Origin: Scleropages formosus | Taxonomy: Eukaryota; Chordata; Actinopteri; Osteoglossiformes; Osteoglossidae | Length of the DNA stretch: 64,000 bases | Assembly: GCF_900964775.1 (NCBI RefSeq) | Contig: NC_041806.1 | Span: forward strand, 16,956,297 to 17,020,296 | Direction of reading: 5' to 3' | In this document: positions 47,968 through 59,500 of the stretch, piece after piece | How the letters are laid out: the number at the start of each line of letters is the position of its first letter | Position numbering within the stretch: the stretch's first letter is position 1 | Notes under the pieces: model-generated | The model's database searches: none | The model's input: the letters and a program-made list of their open reading frames with translations, nothing else | What the model was told of the DNA's origin: nothing | Made by a program: the position numbers and the translations under genes

Positions 47968-49483
47968 TTCTGCCACACTGTGATCCTGTCGCCGTCACGG
48001 TTCGTTCACTTGCATTCTGCACGTCCACCTTCCATCACGGTGTCATCGCCATGTTGCGGCCAGTTTCTCGTCACGATTATTAAAAAGCTACACTGACTGT
48101 GTGTACCTCTCTGTATGTATAGGTGCTGTGCACGCGGCCGAAAATGTTCACTATTACCTGACTGCTATCATCATGATAATATATACACTAGTCTAGTGTT
48201 TATATCTCTTAAGCCGGGGAGTTAAGTGACGCGGCAGATTGCAACTGACACCGTCCACAAGAGAAGCACTTATTCCCTTCAAGAGCAGAGATGGTAGCAG
48301 CTCTCATCAAGCACACGCATATTTCCGAAATGAAATAATTCAGCCTCTCATCAGTGCACTCTCGACATGATCCGATCCGAAATGTACCGTGTCTGCCGGA
48401 GAGCTGTACAAACACCGTGGCAACGTGGAAAAATACCACTTAGTAACAATATCAGTAGGCTAAGGCTAGTTTAAATATCATCATACTACCGGAGATGAGT
48501 GAACCGAGCCGCACGCACAGGGTGACCACGAAAGCACACGTACAGGTGCACAGAATCACCCTGCAGCTTCCTCACCTTCGTTCAGCCGTCGGAGCGGAGG
48601 AGGCCCGAATATGTCTCCCTCCCTGCAGTATTTGTTTTGTAACCACGGTCTAGACTGTGAAATCTCCCAGAAATGATGCGTGCAATAATCTAGAAATGCG
48701 CCGTCGGCTTTGATCCAGGACCATTTGAACCTGGGACAGTTCACAATCTAGAGACACAGTGCCCTGTCCATCCTCCGACCACTGATAACTGTGGAGCGCG
48801 AGCCCTTAAAGGGACAGTGGCCATTTCGCAGCCCCACGTCCCTCCCTAATCGCACTACCGACACTGCAATACTAGCAGAGACCCTGACCTTAAAACGACA
48901 GTGGATATTTCACATGTACCTGACATCATCGGCATCTTCATCATCATTATTACTTTACACACAGCCAGGTGGCGTAGTGGTTGGAGCTCATACCTTTTGC
49001 GCTCAAAGTACCCTGATTCGTAAACCATCTCAGTTGCAGTTCCCCTGAAGTTCTCACTCTGAAATGACACTGTAAAATGTTGTACATAAACATAAGCATA
49101 TTTTCACAATATGCCAGCTTAAGAACTATTTCAGGAACTTGAAAAACCTGACTCCTTTTTTGCTTTCCTGTTCTTTCTTCTGATGCTTTCCCCGAACACT
49201 CCAAACCTTTCTAATGTACAGTATAATATTACAATGTTGGTTTTACTAACTGGCAAACACGTGTGATGAAACTCACAACTCAATTTAAAGACCTTTAAAC
49301 ATTAGTGGGAATGGTCTGAAGATGTGCACTCTTCAAACTCTTGGCTGGTGCCAAAAATCTTTGGTTTGTACTGCTAATACATACATCAGCATAATTAAAT
49401 ATTCATTTACTGGCCGTGCCTATGTCAAAGTGCAGATGAAATAATACAGCTAGGACAGCAAGGAACTTTTTAGGTTCTTTACA
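47968..49483. other. Spacer between AP1G2 and SLC7A8
   Basis: No gene is recognised. Short frames at 48209-48439 and 48556-48744 lack any family resemblance. A family B SINE 5' fragment (cacagccaggtggcgtagtg, then gttggagctcataccttt) occupies about 48958-49060. Confidence 0.5.
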
Positions 49484-49489
49484 TTTATT
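49484..49489 (-). terminator. Probable SLC7A8 poly(A) signal
   Basis: AATAAA on the minus strand about 1.0 kb after the stop codon. It is the best candidate, but other weak hexamers cannot be excluded. Confidence 0.5.
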
Positions 49490-50507
49490 TCACAGTGAAA
49501 ATCTATGTATTCCAAAATGTATGAAATGTGTTATTGTGAAGAAAATCTAACACAGTCATACTGTGAAAAAATAACTGATGGCTACCTGTCCTATGTTGGA
49601 CATTGTGATTTAATTTTTAAAGTACAGTACTGTTTTACCTTTTTTATTAGCCAATACATCCAGTGATAGAAAACAAGACTACGGCTATTACAGAGCGTAC
49701 TGAAAGAAAGTAAAAAAGGAACATGGTAATTCATGGGTATCCAGTTGGTTTGAGTCAAGCTGGATCTCATTTATAAGCATAAAGATTACATTTGACCCCT
49801 GGTAACACAGAGTGCTGAACTGGTGTGTATTTTTACTGCTCGCTGTGCTTATCTGGCAGCCTGGTGTCCTCCTCTAACTGCTACGGATTTTGCCAGATAT
49901 TATTTGTAAAGGTCTTATAATCAATATAACTGTTGTTGTGACTGTATTAAATAAGATTACATTTTCTGAACGCATACAAAATCAATTGATACACAAAAGA
50001 TATATGTATTAGACAAAAAATATCTGAATGAAAGAAGAAATTAAATGTTTTGAATGTTAGTGTTGAAAGAAGGGAACAACGGAAGATTATAACTGAAGCA
50101 CCTGAAGGGACTGGGAGGTGAGGAAGTTACAGGAGCTGCTGGTACTTTGGGGAAAGCTGGAACTAAGGAAGTGAGGGGACTAGGAGAAAATGGACAACTT
50201 CTGCCACTCCACACCCCTTAAATTTAGGGAACCAGTGTGGAAGCTGTAAGAGACACAAACTACCACATTTTGTTTCAACCTGCCCAGAAACATCTTAAGC
50301 AATAGCAGGACTCTTAGTGGTTTCTGAATGCTGTACACTCAGCACCAAAGTGGCTGAGAGCAGATTAAGCGGAGATCAAGCATTTTCACCTCCCTGTGTG
50401 CTGGTGCGCAGTGGTGTGTGTATGTCTCTTCTGCATGCTTGGTTATGTCAGGGAAACATATACAATGAGCTCTTTCCCAGTTTGTGACAGTGTATATCCG
50501 TCTGCAG

Positions 50508-53500
50508 TCAGGGTTCTGCTGCTGTTCCTTCTTTTTCTCCTTTGGTGTTCTTTGAAAGAAGAGTCTTCCCCTGTGCAGTTCCTTCGCCATCTTCCTGCTT
50601 TTTACACTCCTCTGCTGGGTACACCACCATGCAGATCTTCTGACCTGCACGCGTCCACTTGTCTGTAAAGGTAGAGAAAAAGATGAAACATTTAATACAT
50701 TCATAGTATGCAATTAAAGTTTATTCAATAAGTTTAAAAATAATTGTTCCTCTAACCCATATCATTACAGTTGCAACAATCAGTCATTACCCGATTTTAA
50801 GTTTTGCTGATGAAGAAAACAAATGTAAATTCTTATTAGTCATTCCACTTTGATAACCTCTTTGATTGAGAAAGGATCAAAGAGGTCTAGAGCCCATTCC
50901 AGAAGCACAGGATGCTAGGTTAAGCAAAGCACAACCTGGACAGGATGCTAGTCTATCATAGGGTCGTTTCATACCCACAAACAGATAACCATATGCCCAG
51001 TCACACACAATTCAGTGTCACCAACCCACCTGAAACACCTAGAAACTCCTAGAAACATGCAAATGCTACACAGACTTCAGGAGGATCAAGCCTATATACA
51101 CCTGACTGTAAAGTCCAGATACTGTGAGGCCACTGTGTTGCTGCATGATTTACTAGTCAAAAGTGACAAATTTAATAATTTTCAATAGTGTCAGAATGAG
51201 AGGGATTCTCAGTAGCAGCTCATAGGATAATGACTAAAGCTGTTGCCTTGGGCTTGGAAAGTTGCAGGTTCAGTCACCTGCTGTTTTAATAACCTTTTGT
51301 CATGCCCCCAACTGTGCCATAACCACACGCACCTGGCAGGAATCAATGGGGAAGAGTATAAAAGCAGTCATACCACCACTCTCAGGTTGCGGAATCTGCC
51401 AGAGACAACTGGCCCTTCTACACTTGTCATTGTCTTACAAATGCCCTGCCCTGCCCAGTTTCCTTGCCCCATGATTTAACTAACCCAGTTCTGATCATCG
51501 TTCCCCACCTCGACTACAGCTTCGCCCGCTGAATGACGTTTGCACCTCGGTTCCTGAAACTTTGCCTGTCCCTGAGCACGAGTCTTGTCTTGCCCTGCTA
51601 TCTTTAATAAACACCACTGCAACTGGGTCCAACCTCTTGCCTCTTGCTGTGACACCTTCAACAAAATACTTACCCTGAATTACTTCAGTAAAATTACCCA
51701 GCTGTGTAAGTGGATAAATGACTGTAAGAAGCTTAACACTGTAAATTGCTTTGGAGAAAAGTATCAGCTAAGTGAATAAGTGTATAAACAGATGTATAAT
51801 ATGACAGCCAGGTGACTACCATACCAACAAAGGCGTTAAACCTCCAGGGTTTGTTCTCCCAGTATACCCCTAGAAGGTAGATGGGCACCCCCGAGAGCAT
51901 GATGGCCAGGCCGATGCCGCACACCACGGGCTCGGAGTACAGTGAGAAGATGAGCAGGAAGGCCCAGAAGAGCAGGTAGGTCACAGGCCAAGCCAGGCTT
52001 ACCTAGGGAGGTGAGACAAGACTCAGGAAGAACCTGGACACAGTGGCCCATAAGGTGAGATGGGATAACCTCAGTCTTAGGTTATGGACAAGAGATTCCA
52101 CGTTGTCTCTTTTTCACGAAACTGCATGACATGTTCAGATGAAATCTTGTTAACTCAGTACAACTATGCTTATTATTAATTGCAAACATCCATATGGAGA
52201 GAACTTCTGGAATTAAATTATTTTGCCTCCATTAAAATAGTGACATAGGCGATGGGGCCGCCATGCTCACTTTAATCGGCCGAGGCATGTCCGGCGCTTT
52301 GATACGCAGCACGATCTGCCCAGCAACGGTGACCCCATAGAAGAGGTAGTTGATGAATCCCACATAGTTGATAAGTGTGTACATGTCGCTGGTGCACAGC
52401 ATCAGAAGGGTGGATACACACTGGGGAATAAGAGAGAGCAGCAAAGAGAACTTTGCTTTTCCAGGGAACCATCTGATTCTGCACTATTAAATCTGCTCTT
52501 CAGGGACGGCAGTGGCTCATAACCATACATAAAGCCTGAAGGTGTTTGTGTTCTGCATACATAATGATAACAGATGTGCCCCATTGATCAATTTCAGCAA
52601 GTACAGTTTTACAGGGAAACAAATAAATAGTCTGCCAATTCATGTCATACAGCATAGGATTTTTTATTATAACATGATCACTGTTCTGTATTAATGACAT
52701 GCTTCAATTTTAATGACTCCAGCATGTTGATCATGTAAATTGTGCAAATAAGGCCCAAAACTATTAGTTTAATAGTGTACCAACGTGTTTCCAATGCTGT
52801 CAGGTTAAAAAAATTAAGTTTGAAAGGAGACTGACTAACAGTGATGAGGAGAGCTGGGATGGGGGTGCAGCGCTCCACATGGATCATGGCCAGCAACCGA
52901 GGAAGGTGACCTTCTCTTGCCCCTGCAAAAAACAGCCTGAGAAATAGGGGGTCAGCAGGACATCTGCACATGGCCCACACACACACAAATTTGCTCAGAC
53001 ACAAACTTGAACATAGACCGACTAATAGGACACAACGGACTAAAAGACTTGAGACAGACTCAACATGCTGAACACACACAGACTCCACTTTTGCTCAATC
53101 AATAAGTTGAAAAATGTAAAAAGAAAAAAAAAACAACTTGTGATGGGAGTGGGTAAATCAGTATACAATGGAGTGAGCCTACTGACCGGGATGAGGTGAA
53201 GAGGGATCCATTGACTCCCCCAAAGGTTGAAAGAGCCACAGAGATGGGCATGATCCATGACATCACTCCAAGTAACTTCTCACCAAATGTCTGGGGGTGG
53301 GGAGCAACAGGAGTGGGATGGAGAAGACAAAAGGTGATTAAACACACACATGCATGTTCACAGATGTACATGCATACACCCACCCACACAAGCAGACACC
53401 TAGGTAACATGTGGATCACAAGAGGACGGAAATTATAAGACATCAGAAAGAACAATAAACATTCTATTTAGCCTCAGAGCAGCATGTCTGCATTTCAATC

Positions 53501-56500
53501 TGTAATTGTGGAATGCTTTTGTAAACCAACCTACAAAATTTGCCTTTTATTTATGAAAAAATGTGACATGCCTTTAATTGTTTTATTGAAAGTTAGGGCA
53601 GGACTTGAGTATTACAGGTAGCACGCTACAGGGGTTGGGGGTAGCTTCCTCACCACAGCAACAGCATTTGATGCCAGTAGCTCCTGTGGGCTCATGGCTG
53701 TAACATAGGCAATGTTTGCAAAGACATATACAAAGGTCACCAGCGGGATGGAGATGAAGATCGCCCTAGGAAGGTTCCTGGTTTGGGGAAAAAGTGAGAA
53801 AATGAGAACGGGAATTATGAAGACTGATATATTGTCTTACGGGAAGAGCACCTGACACAGACACCTGTAAACAGTAGCTCATCATACTGTGCAATGCATG
53901 TAAGGAGCTATAAGGCATCTACATAGACAGAGATTCTCCTGAGTGGAGCTGTACCATGGTTATATTCACTGGGTTGGTCAGAGAACTAAATCTGGATCTT
54001 ACCTGTAAGGGTCCACAAGTTCCTCAGTGACGTAGTTCAGGAAGTTCCATCCTCCATAGGCAAAGGAGCCTTGCAAGAAGGCAAGGGCAATCAGCCCCAC
54101 ATCATAATTCTGGAAACTCTGAAAGGCATGGGCTGGCTCCAGCCAGTAGTACTCTCCTACGGGGAGGGAAGTGAGAGAAATCAGAGAAGTATCAATAGCA
54201 CCCATTCTTCAGATAACTGTTATACAAATGATGATTTAAAAAAAGCAAGAGCAATTATAAACTCAAAGATGAGTAATCCAAAAATAATATTAAATACAGG
54301 CACCACTGACAATGACATTACTTTCATCTGCATAGCTTAAGCCCACCCTTGAGATACTTCTCTTCTTGAGCATGGTTATAGACATTGACAAACCATCTAA
54401 GCAGATGCTACAGTACTATGAGAGAGGGTGTATATACAGACCCTGATTAGCTTTATAATTCCCTAAGAAAGGGATGATTCAAAGGAGAAAGGAGTTGACA
54501 GGTGTCCTTTCAGCTCAGTTCAATCTGTTGAAAGTAATGTGAATCCTGTGGTGGTCTAAAGACCAGTGTCCCTTAGGCAGACTTGCCATATACATTTAGA
54601 TACATTAAAGCACATTTTGATGTGAATAAATAGACTAAAAATATGCATATAAAGAACGTATGGAAGCAAATACATGATACACATACGTCTGCTGAAGAGA
54701 CAACCAGCTTCGTACAACAATAAAGCCATTCGCCTCTCTTTCCCAAGTCCAGTCTCTATCAGAGGGGTTCTGTGATGTGCAGACTACTTACACTCAGTGG
54801 TCAACACACAGAGAGATGGAACAAGAAAGACAACGGTAAAAAAAATACCCTTGCAGATCTGCACAAGGCCCATGATGATGATGAGCCCCAGGGCCAACAA
54901 CTTTCCAGTTGTGAAAACATCCTGGACACGGGTCGCCCAGCGCACACTGTAGCAGTTGACCCACGTCAACAGCACTGAAATAGACAGAGATCACAGTGGG
55001 GTGGAACATCATGTTCACCCTCACCAACCAGAGTGTAAAGAAGTGCGAGACTAGTGAGAGAGAGTGAGCGTGAGACTACCCTGGAGGAATAATAGTGCAG
55101 AACAGTGCAATGATCAGTAATTTTCCTCAACTATAAATACTGGGAGGAACTATGTTTAGTGTTGTGTTGTAATAATTTTTGGTTCCTTTTCCTTCAGGTA
55201 GAACCACACACATACACTCAACCCCACACAGATTATTCTGAACAGAATTCCTGTCCTTGGTTACAAGTTTAGAGCAGTAAATGTGAAAGAAAAATGTTTC
55301 GCAAAACAAATGAACCCCAGCGAGTAAGCAATGGGTGGAGACACATGGAAAATTCACAGTTTTCACATACATAAATACAGATTCACTCTCAGAAGGTTTC
55401 CTCGATTAAGTTGTGCTTCACATAGTGTTTTTGTGCAGGCCCTGAACATTTCCACACGGCAGCTGGAACTGGCAGCTCTTCTTGCTTTATTTCTGAAACT
55501 GAAACCTGTAATTCAATCAGTAACCTCCCTGCAGTAAAGTAAGACACCTGACAGGTGGAGGGACAGTGTAACTTTTCACTGCACTGGTCCAGCGAGTGTG
55601 TAGCAGTAAGACGAGTCATGTTATTACATGCAGAATCGTTCTTGGTAAACACACACACACACACGCACCTGAAATAAGGTAAACTTTAGAAACACCCACT
55701 CACTGGTGGGATCTCACTGAACCACTGTGGAAAAAACTGTTTTCCAATCAGATTGGCTTACATGTTCTTAACTAAGGGCGTACACATATATCCCACCAAA
55801 CAACAACATGACCCTGCAGTTTATATTATTTCACATCATACCCACATTAGCGCATGGTATACAATGCTCACAAATACACCTGGCAGAGAAGAAGAGACCA
55901 CTATTGTTCATTAACTCCGAGGTGAGCATCCTGCTGGGACAGCCCCCTAAAGGCAGCGTTTTACCCAACACTAGGGAGCAGGTGCCAAAACAAGGCAGTA
56001 GTGAGGTTTGATGTGGGTAACCACAACAAGTGGCATAGCAGTTAGGGGTCTCTGGTTCCACTACTGCTTCTGTTGCAGTACCCTTGTGCAAAGTACTTAG
56101 CCTGAACTGATAGAGTAACAAAAAGCAACGTTGATGGGTAAATCATTGTATGTTACTGAGCTAGCACTGAAAGTCACCTTGGACAAAGGAGCCAGCTAAA
56201 GAAAGTAGTAACTGTAGTAGTGTAACATACTGTATTTTACTGACTGTGTCCTCTCAGTGCAGTGCAGAGCTCATTCTTCACCTCACCTTCCTCATCTCTT
56301 CTTCATCCCTCACCCCTACACCCACAGCCAAAATGTGCAACAGCAAAAATATTTTCTGCTATATATTTGTCATTTAGCAGAACAATACATTTTTAGAATC
56401 ATGGGTTGTAATGAACGACACAATAAAACATGTCAAGTATAATAATGCATGACAGTTAGACACATGTTAAAAAGACTGCTCCACAACATCCATTCAACTC

Positions 56501-59500
56501 CTCCACACCCAGTACTCACGTAGGCAAACGGCAGCCAGAAGGTGGAGGCCACTCTTGGGGGGAAGGCAGGTGGGGAAGAGAGGCTGCAGGACGTAGTTGG
56601 CGAAGGTGAGGGCGATCACCGCTTGATTGGTGGGGTAGATGACCAGCACAGCAATCCACAGCCGCAAAAAACTGGCAGACACCAAGGACAGGAGGATTGG
56701 ACTTAGTCTGAGACAGCACATAACAACAGCATAACAGTTCACTTGCCCTTGGGCCACTAGCCAGAGAGCAACCACTGGATCCAAAACAAGGATTATTATT
56801 ACAAGTGTTGAAAGCACTTGTCAGACAACTAGTGCCATGCCAAGGTGAAGTGAAAGTCATTATAACAAGGGACATTAAGTATCTTTAAAATGTGCATACA
56901 GCATATTGCTGATTTACAGTAATTTGGTGTGATTATGTGCACTTAATTTATTAACTGGCAAGTAGCATCGTGGTAAGCACTACTACTCTGCACTCAAGGA
57001 AGCCAAGTTCAAACCCACCTTCAGGTGTAGTACCCTTGAGCAAGGTTACCTACCCTGAAATTGCTCCAGTAGAAATTTATGAGCCATGACTTGAAGATAT
57101 CTTCACCTGGTTAGGTGTCAAGATATATCATGCATGGCTTTTTTTCCTCTCTGAGCATAACTGTCAGTGCAAATCCAAGCTGGGTTTAACACTTAGCCTC
57201 CAAAATTGTTGTGCTGTGGCTTACAGTGATGTTGTGTTTTGCAAGAAATGCAGTAAACATTTTAATAGCGTAATGTAAGAGGGATCTACCACTGATTTTT
57301 ATATACATTTATGGCAACCAGCCAGCAAGGTGAACCCCTCTGCAGACACCTTCTGTTCAGAAAGCCTCACCTTGGTGCGGGCTTCTCAGCTCAATGAACA
57401 TATCCAAAAAAGTATGACACCTATTGTACTAATTCATGACCACGAATGACTTACAAGAGTGTATAGGAGTGAAAAAGACAGAAGGAAAGCAGCTGACCAC
57501 CACTAATTTAGACATGTCTGTTACTGAAATAAACTGATATTTGCTATTGGTAAATACTTATTTTCCTACGGTTTGCCTGGAAACACTTGCCTCAGTTCTG
57601 AAATTTCCTAGATGTTTCCCAGTCATGTGCAAATGGGGGATATTTTCTAAACTTTAAATCATTCATGCAGTTCATTAAACAGAGACCACAATGTCTCTCC
57701 TACTTGAGACATTATACCTGGTAAACAAAAGTGGGTTAATAATAAATAGCAAGGAGTGGGAGTTTTAAACATGGTGAAGGTAACATCACAAGGACTTCAC
57801 TGGTGGGGGCCAGGGTGTACACTGGGTGTACAGGTATGCAGTGTATACTTCTGAGAAGAATGAGGAAGGTTTGTGTTGTGATGCAATGAACAATGCGTGT
57901 GTTTGGAGGTTGGAGAAACGAACCTGGAGAAGGTCATTTCTTCAAAGGTATAACAGTTTACAGTTTCTGTATTGAAACCAACAACTCTGTGTTTTACTAC
58001 AGTTCTGTGGGAAATGTTCATATGCACGCTCAAGAATACTTTTTATCATCAGTAAAAGAAATTAAAAATTGTAAAAAAAAAACAGAACTTTAACATGGCT
58101 TTTTTTGTTCTTGTGCCAACTCCATAGCCCCTGTTGCCCTAAGGTCCCTCACCCAGCCAGTCCTCCAAAGATGTCCTTGACATAGGAGTAATCTCCTCCA
58201 GACCTGGGGATGGTGACCCCGAGTTCAGCATAGCACAGCGCCCCGACAGCAGTGATTATGCCGGTCACAATCCACACGACGAGGGCCATGCCCACAGAGC
58301 TCGCATTCTCCAGAACTCCTTTTGGGCTCACGAAGATCCCGGACCCAATAATGTTACCTGAGAAAAGGAGAGACAAGCAGACTCAGTGACAAGAAAAAGA
58401 CTCCAGATCCCAGACTCCCTCCTTCCAGAGGCTGTGTGATGAGTTTATAAACATGCGTATCTTATAAAACTTGTTTGGCAAAATCAGGAAAATTTACTCA
58501 TCATTTTGGCTCAGCATGAAGTAGAACCAGTGTTTATATCACAGATGCATTTATTTTCAATGACTGAGATAGGAGTATGAAAAGAGGTCTTCAGGAATGT
58601 GCAGACAAGAAGGTTTGTTAGAAAAGACTTCTGACTAGACGAACTGAGCAAAGACAGAGTGAGAGAAAGAGAGACAATGGACTCGAGAGAATACAAGAAG
58701 CCAGCCAGGAGACCTACAGACACAGACATTGGGACCTTCCATTCTCTAGCACACAGATCTATGTCACCATTGTGCTGAGAGCGAAACGAGCCACGTGAGA
58801 TCTCTAAAATAAGCACAGGAAGTACACCAACAAGAAACAGACCCAAGTACAGGGGGAACCGGGTACAAAATATACACAAGCACAGAAATTAAGTTTATTT
58901 GTTGACTGAGCACCTACCTTTAGGAGCAGAAGCACACAAAAGAACGGGGAACAACAAAACCGACAAGAGTTCAAGGACGGGAAATGTGCCACAATGACCA
59001 GGAAAACCAAAACAAATAGAGATAGACAAGAATACAAAAAACATGAAACAATTTACATATAAACTGCACACCAGATGTGAAAACGAAGAAAATATCAGGG
59101 TGGTAAGCAATGAAGACAGAGAGGATTACCATGATGTTGCCAGGGTCAGACACTGCCAGACAGTCAAAGAGTGACATTCGATGTGTATGAAGGTAACAGG
59201 GAAACAGGTGAGATAAAGTAACTGTGATGGCCAACGGTGTTTGCACATACAAGGAATCTGGCGAGGCAGACAACATTAGAACACAGAGAACATTAAAAGT
59301 GGTAGGGGTCCCATATTTTACATTTTTAAGAAGGTCCCATAAATACACATATTAAATGTACAGTCAGAGCAAACAGTACGGTGTGATTACTTATAGGCTT
59401 GTGTTTGAGCATATCTAAGCAAAATGGCCATACAGGTGGAAACAGCAGCAGGATTAAAAATAAATAGGTGTATTTGGACTAAATTAATTAATTAATTTGT

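Noticed and set aside
58511-59348. Hydrophobic minus-strand frames in SLC7A8 intron 1
   Set aside because: Low-complexity composition, no homology, no start context or splice pattern; treated as intron.
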